A stretch of 64,000 nt of DNA, taken from assembly GCF_017301615.1 (NCBI RefSeq), contig NZ_CP059066.1, forward strand, positions 1-64,000, written 5' to 3'. Position 1 is the stretch's first letter. Each line of letters begins with the position of its first letter. Under the pieces are notes generated by a model. That model was not told the DNA's origin. It worked only from the letters and a program-made list of their open reading frames with translations, and did not search any database. The position numbers and the translations under genes are program-made. The DNA comes from Koleobacter methoxysyntrophicus. Its GTDB lineage: Bacteria; Bacillota; Thermosediminibacteria; Koleobacterales; Koleobacteraceae. Below, in pieces: positions 62,108-64,000 of this stretch.

Positions 62108-62234
62108 GAATAAATGGCAAATCCCGGAGCGACTGTTAATTTGGCTCGGAGCCATGGAAGGCGGAGAGCCAAATTCCAGAGTGAGCGGAGCATGGATGCG
62201 AAGCGAACGGCAAGCGGAGGGATGCCATTTAATT
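62108..62234. repeat. Folded palindromic element in the ileS leader
   Basis: Outer arms (62108-62125 and 62219-62234, AAATGGC/GCCATTT plus ATCCC/GGGAT, with small bulges) enclose a perfect 10-base inner pair AATTTGGCTC/GAGCCAAATT (62138-62147 and 62166-62175) and a repeated GAGCGGAG/GCGAAGCG stretch. Bases 62169-62192 recur at 33237-33260. It lies between the T-box terminator and the ileS start. It looks like a small repeat element or a structured RNA. Confidence 0.6.
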
Positions 62235-62279
62235 CTTCCTGAGCCAAGGGGATAGTCATAAATGAAAATATAAGACCTA

Positions 62280-62545
62280 ATCAAAAAACCCCGGCCCTAA
62301 AAGGGACGAGGTTATAATTCGCGGTACCACCCTAATTGGTTCCCCCTAAGGGAAAACCCGCTCTTGTTCCTTTAACGGAGAAACCGGACCTGCTTAATCG
62401 CCTTTATGCTTTCAGCAGTCAGCTCCAGGGTGATTTTCTACAGGGTAAAGGGACCGGATTTCACCTTCACCGGCTCTCTGCACCTCTTTACGCTCCTGTA
62501 TACTCTTCCCTATCATCGTCAAAATCCCTATCTAAATTTTCCTTA
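62280..62545 (-). promoter_or_regulatory. T-box riboswitch, isoleucine specific
   Basis: On the minus strand the T-box sequence AGGGTGGTACCGCG is at 62333-62320, followed by a terminator (62287-62313, stem AACCTCG..CCCT/AGGG..CGGGGTT then TTTTTT). Stem I shows AGAGAGCCGGTG and a specifier loop with GAAAATCACC, consistent with an ATC (Ile) codon. Uncharged tRNA-Ile would switch ileS on. Confidence 0.9.
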
Positions 62546-62603
62546 AAATATTACCACATCTTCTGCCCCTAGTCAAGTTTAACGGAAAAATATCATATTT
62601 AAC

Positions 62604-63572
62604 CTATCTCAAATGACACGCAACAAAGTGACCGTCCCCTACATCTTTGAATTCGGGGTCCTTTTCTCTGCATATGTCCCGGGCCTCCCTGCATCTTGTA
62701 TGAAACCTGCATCCCCGAGGGGGGTCTACAGGGCTGGGAACATCGCCTTCAAGGAGGATCCTCTGCCTCTTAAGCTCCGGGTCCGGTATCGGGATTGCTG
62801 ATAAAAGGGCACAGGTATACGGGTGCAGTGGTGATTCATACAGCTCGTCTTTATCTGCCAGTTCTACGATTTTGCCCAGATACATAACGGCAACCCTGTC
62901 GCTTATATGTTTTACAACACTTAAGTCATGGGCTATAAACAGGTAGGTTAGGCCAAATTTTTCCTGAAGCTCCTCCATCAGGTTTATTATCTGGGCCTGA
63001 ATAGACACGTCCAGGGCTGATACCGGTTCATCACAAACAATAAACCTCGGATAGAGGGCAAGTGCCCTTGCGATACCTATGCGCTGACGCTGGCCGCCGC
63101 TGAATTCATGAGGGTATCTCCTGATATGCTGGGGTCTTAATCCTACCTCATTTAAGAGCTCCAGTATCTTTTCCTCCCGTTTCCTTCCTTTTGCGACCCC
63201 GTGAATATCCAGGGCTTCACCGATAATGTCTCCTACGGTCATTCTGGGATTCAAGGAAGCATAAGGGTCCTGGAAAATTATCTGCATATTCCTTCTCATT
63301 TCCTGCAGTTCCTCTTTTCCCAGGGTCATAATATCCTTCCCCTGAAAAATTACCGTACCTTCTGTAGCTTCAAGCAGCCTCAAGATAACCCTTCCTGTGG
63401 TGGATTTGCCGCAGCCGCTTTCCCCAACAAGGCCCAAAGTTTCACCATTTTTGACATAAAAGTCAACACCATCAACAGCCTTAACATGGGCTACTGTTTT
63501 AGAAAAGATTCCCTTTTTAATAGGGAAGTACTTTTTCAGGCTTTTAACTTCAAGGAGCACTTCATTTATCAT
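62604..63572 (-). CDS. oppF: Oligopeptide/dipeptide ABC transporter ATP-binding protein (OppF/DppF)
   Basis: The 322-residue ATPase has Walker [13 protein letters not shown], the ABC signature [14 protein letters not shown], Walker [13 protein letters not shown] and the C-terminal cysteine region of peptide importers ([15 protein letters not shown]). The N-terminal [13 protein letters not shown] is typical of OppF. It overlaps the oppD stop by ATGA-type coupling. Permease and binding-protein genes must lie beyond the window. Confidence 0.94.
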   Translation of the reverse strand: MINEVLLEVKSLKKYFPIKKGIFSKTVAHVKAVDGVDFYVKNGETLGLVGESGCGKSTTGRVILRLLEATEGTVIFQGKDIMTLGKEELQEMRRNMQIIFQDPYASLNPRMTVGDIIGEALDIHGVAKGRKREEKILELLNEVGLRPQHIRRYPHEFSGGQRQRIGIARALALYPRFIVCDEPVSALDVSIQAQIINLMEELQEKFGLTYLFIAHDLSVVKHISDRVAVMYLGKIVELADKDELYESPLHPYTCALLSAIPIPDPELKRQRILLEGDVPSPVDPPRGCRFHTRCREARDICREKDPEFKDVGDGHFVACHLR

Positions 63573-64000
63573 ACCGCTTTAACCCCCCCTGCCCATTGAT
63601 TCGAATATTTCCAGCACCTTACCAGACTGTTCCCTTCCTTTACAATTTCCGGTTCCCGCACAAAACAGATTTCCTGGGCTTCTTTACACCTCGGATGAAA
63701 CCTACACCCTGACGGCATCTCAAAGGGGTTGGGTACGATACCTTCAATAACATTCAACTTTTTCTTCTTTTCATCAAGTCGTGGTATAGAACCTAAAAGC
63801 CCGACGGTATATGGGTGCTTAGGGCTTTTAAAAATGGTTTTTACATCTGCGTATTCCACAACCTTTCCGGCATACATTACCAGGACATTTTCCGCCGTTT
63901 CCGCAATGACCCCCAAATCGTGGGTAATCAGCATGATAGCGGTGCCGAAACGGTCCTTCAAGTCTTTTATCAATTCTAAAATCTGGGCCTGGATCGTCAC
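63569..64000 (-). CDS. oppD: Oligopeptide ABC transporter ATP-binding protein (OppD/DppD), 3' part
   Basis: The window cuts the gene: only the last 143 codons are present, from within [20 protein letters not shown] just after the Walker B region. The H-loop Asp/His is in [11 protein letters not shown], and the C-terminal [15 protein letters not shown] matches OppD/DppD. It precedes oppF with overlapping stop and start codons. The real start is beyond position 64000. Confidence 0.93.
   Translation of the reverse strand: MTIQAQILELIKDLKDRFGTAIMLITHDLGVIAETAENVLVMYAGKVVEYADVKTIFKSPKHPYTVGLLGSIPRLDEKKKKLNVIEGIVPNPFEMPSGCRFHPRCKEAQEICFVREPEIVKEGNSLVRCWKYSNQWAGGVKAV

Noticed and set aside
1-64000. 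CRISPR arrays, tRNA and rRNA genes
   Set aside because: No regularly spaced repeats of 23-40 bases and no tRNA or rRNA conserved blocks were noticed on reading; a covariance scan would be decisive.

Overview
The window comes from a strictly anaerobic, probably spore-forming member of the Clostridia (Firmicutes). The evidence is an [FeFe]-hydrogenase maturase (HydF), a tungsten-type aldehyde:ferredoxin oxidoreductase, a GerMN-domain spore-germination lipoprotein, an Ile T-box, strong AGGAGG ribosome sites, frequent TTG/GTG/CTG starts and an AT-rich base composition. I cannot name the species. No rRNA, tRNA or CRISPR array was seen.

Layout: (1) 1-8104, all minus strand, is part of a conjugative (type IV secretion) element: a small ORF, a secreted metallo-beta-lactamase-fold protein, DUF3006, a membrane protein, a membrane-anchored CbbX/SpoVK-like AAA+ ATPase, a broken RNase H/SWIM gene, a VirB2-like pilin, PrgI, a separate VirB4 N-domain and the VirB4 ATPase, whose 3' end is frame-broken at the window edge. 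A repeat-rich promoter region (8105-8520) caps it. (2) 8.6-21.3 kb is ordinary chromosome: NhaC antiporter, a stress protein, TrmL, a PHP phosphatase, an AbrB-type membrane protein, Nth and Nfo, a PhoPR-like two-component system followed by a GerMN lipoprotein, an FMN-binding protein, a lipid kinase, and CrcB with DUF190. (3) 21.6-30.2 kb is one gene of 2870 codons for a cyclic beta-1,2-glucan synthase. (4) 30.1-33.3 kb is a decayed strip with an IS1182-type transposase. (5) 33.3-38.6 kb holds a YkgJ protein, a LysR regulator with a YeiH exporter, and an old-yellow-enzyme reductase. (6) 38.6-43.9 kb is a graveyard of gene fragments (GGDEF tail, chitobiase-like secreted protein, SHOCT-like domain, chemotaxis-receptor tail, HsdR) around two signalling proteins. 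(7) 43.9-50.3 kb carries RlmD, a MazF-type toxin-antitoxin pair lying between 69-bp direct repeats, a MoaD-like sulfur carrier, a CoA-transferase and the aldehyde oxidoreductase. (8) 50.7-55.9 kb is a sigma-54 locus: activator, NCS2-like permease with a -24/-12 promoter, and an alanine/sodium symporter. (9) 56.1-64 kb has QueG, HydF, IleS with its T-box, and OppF/OppD.

The most rewarding leads are: the near-identical 16-bp palindromes upstream of yeiH and of the reductase, the second sitting at the centre of a 20-bp-arm inverted repeat, which suggest one LysR regulon; the sigma-54 promoter and upstream inverted repeat of the permease; the toxin-antitoxin segment between direct repeats; the structured element between the ileS T-box and ileS, which shares 24 bp with a site 29 kb away; and the unusual cargo of the conjugative module. 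None is proven to be a new system from sequence alone. Many genes in the two junkyard regions are visibly broken and should not be annotated as intact proteins.
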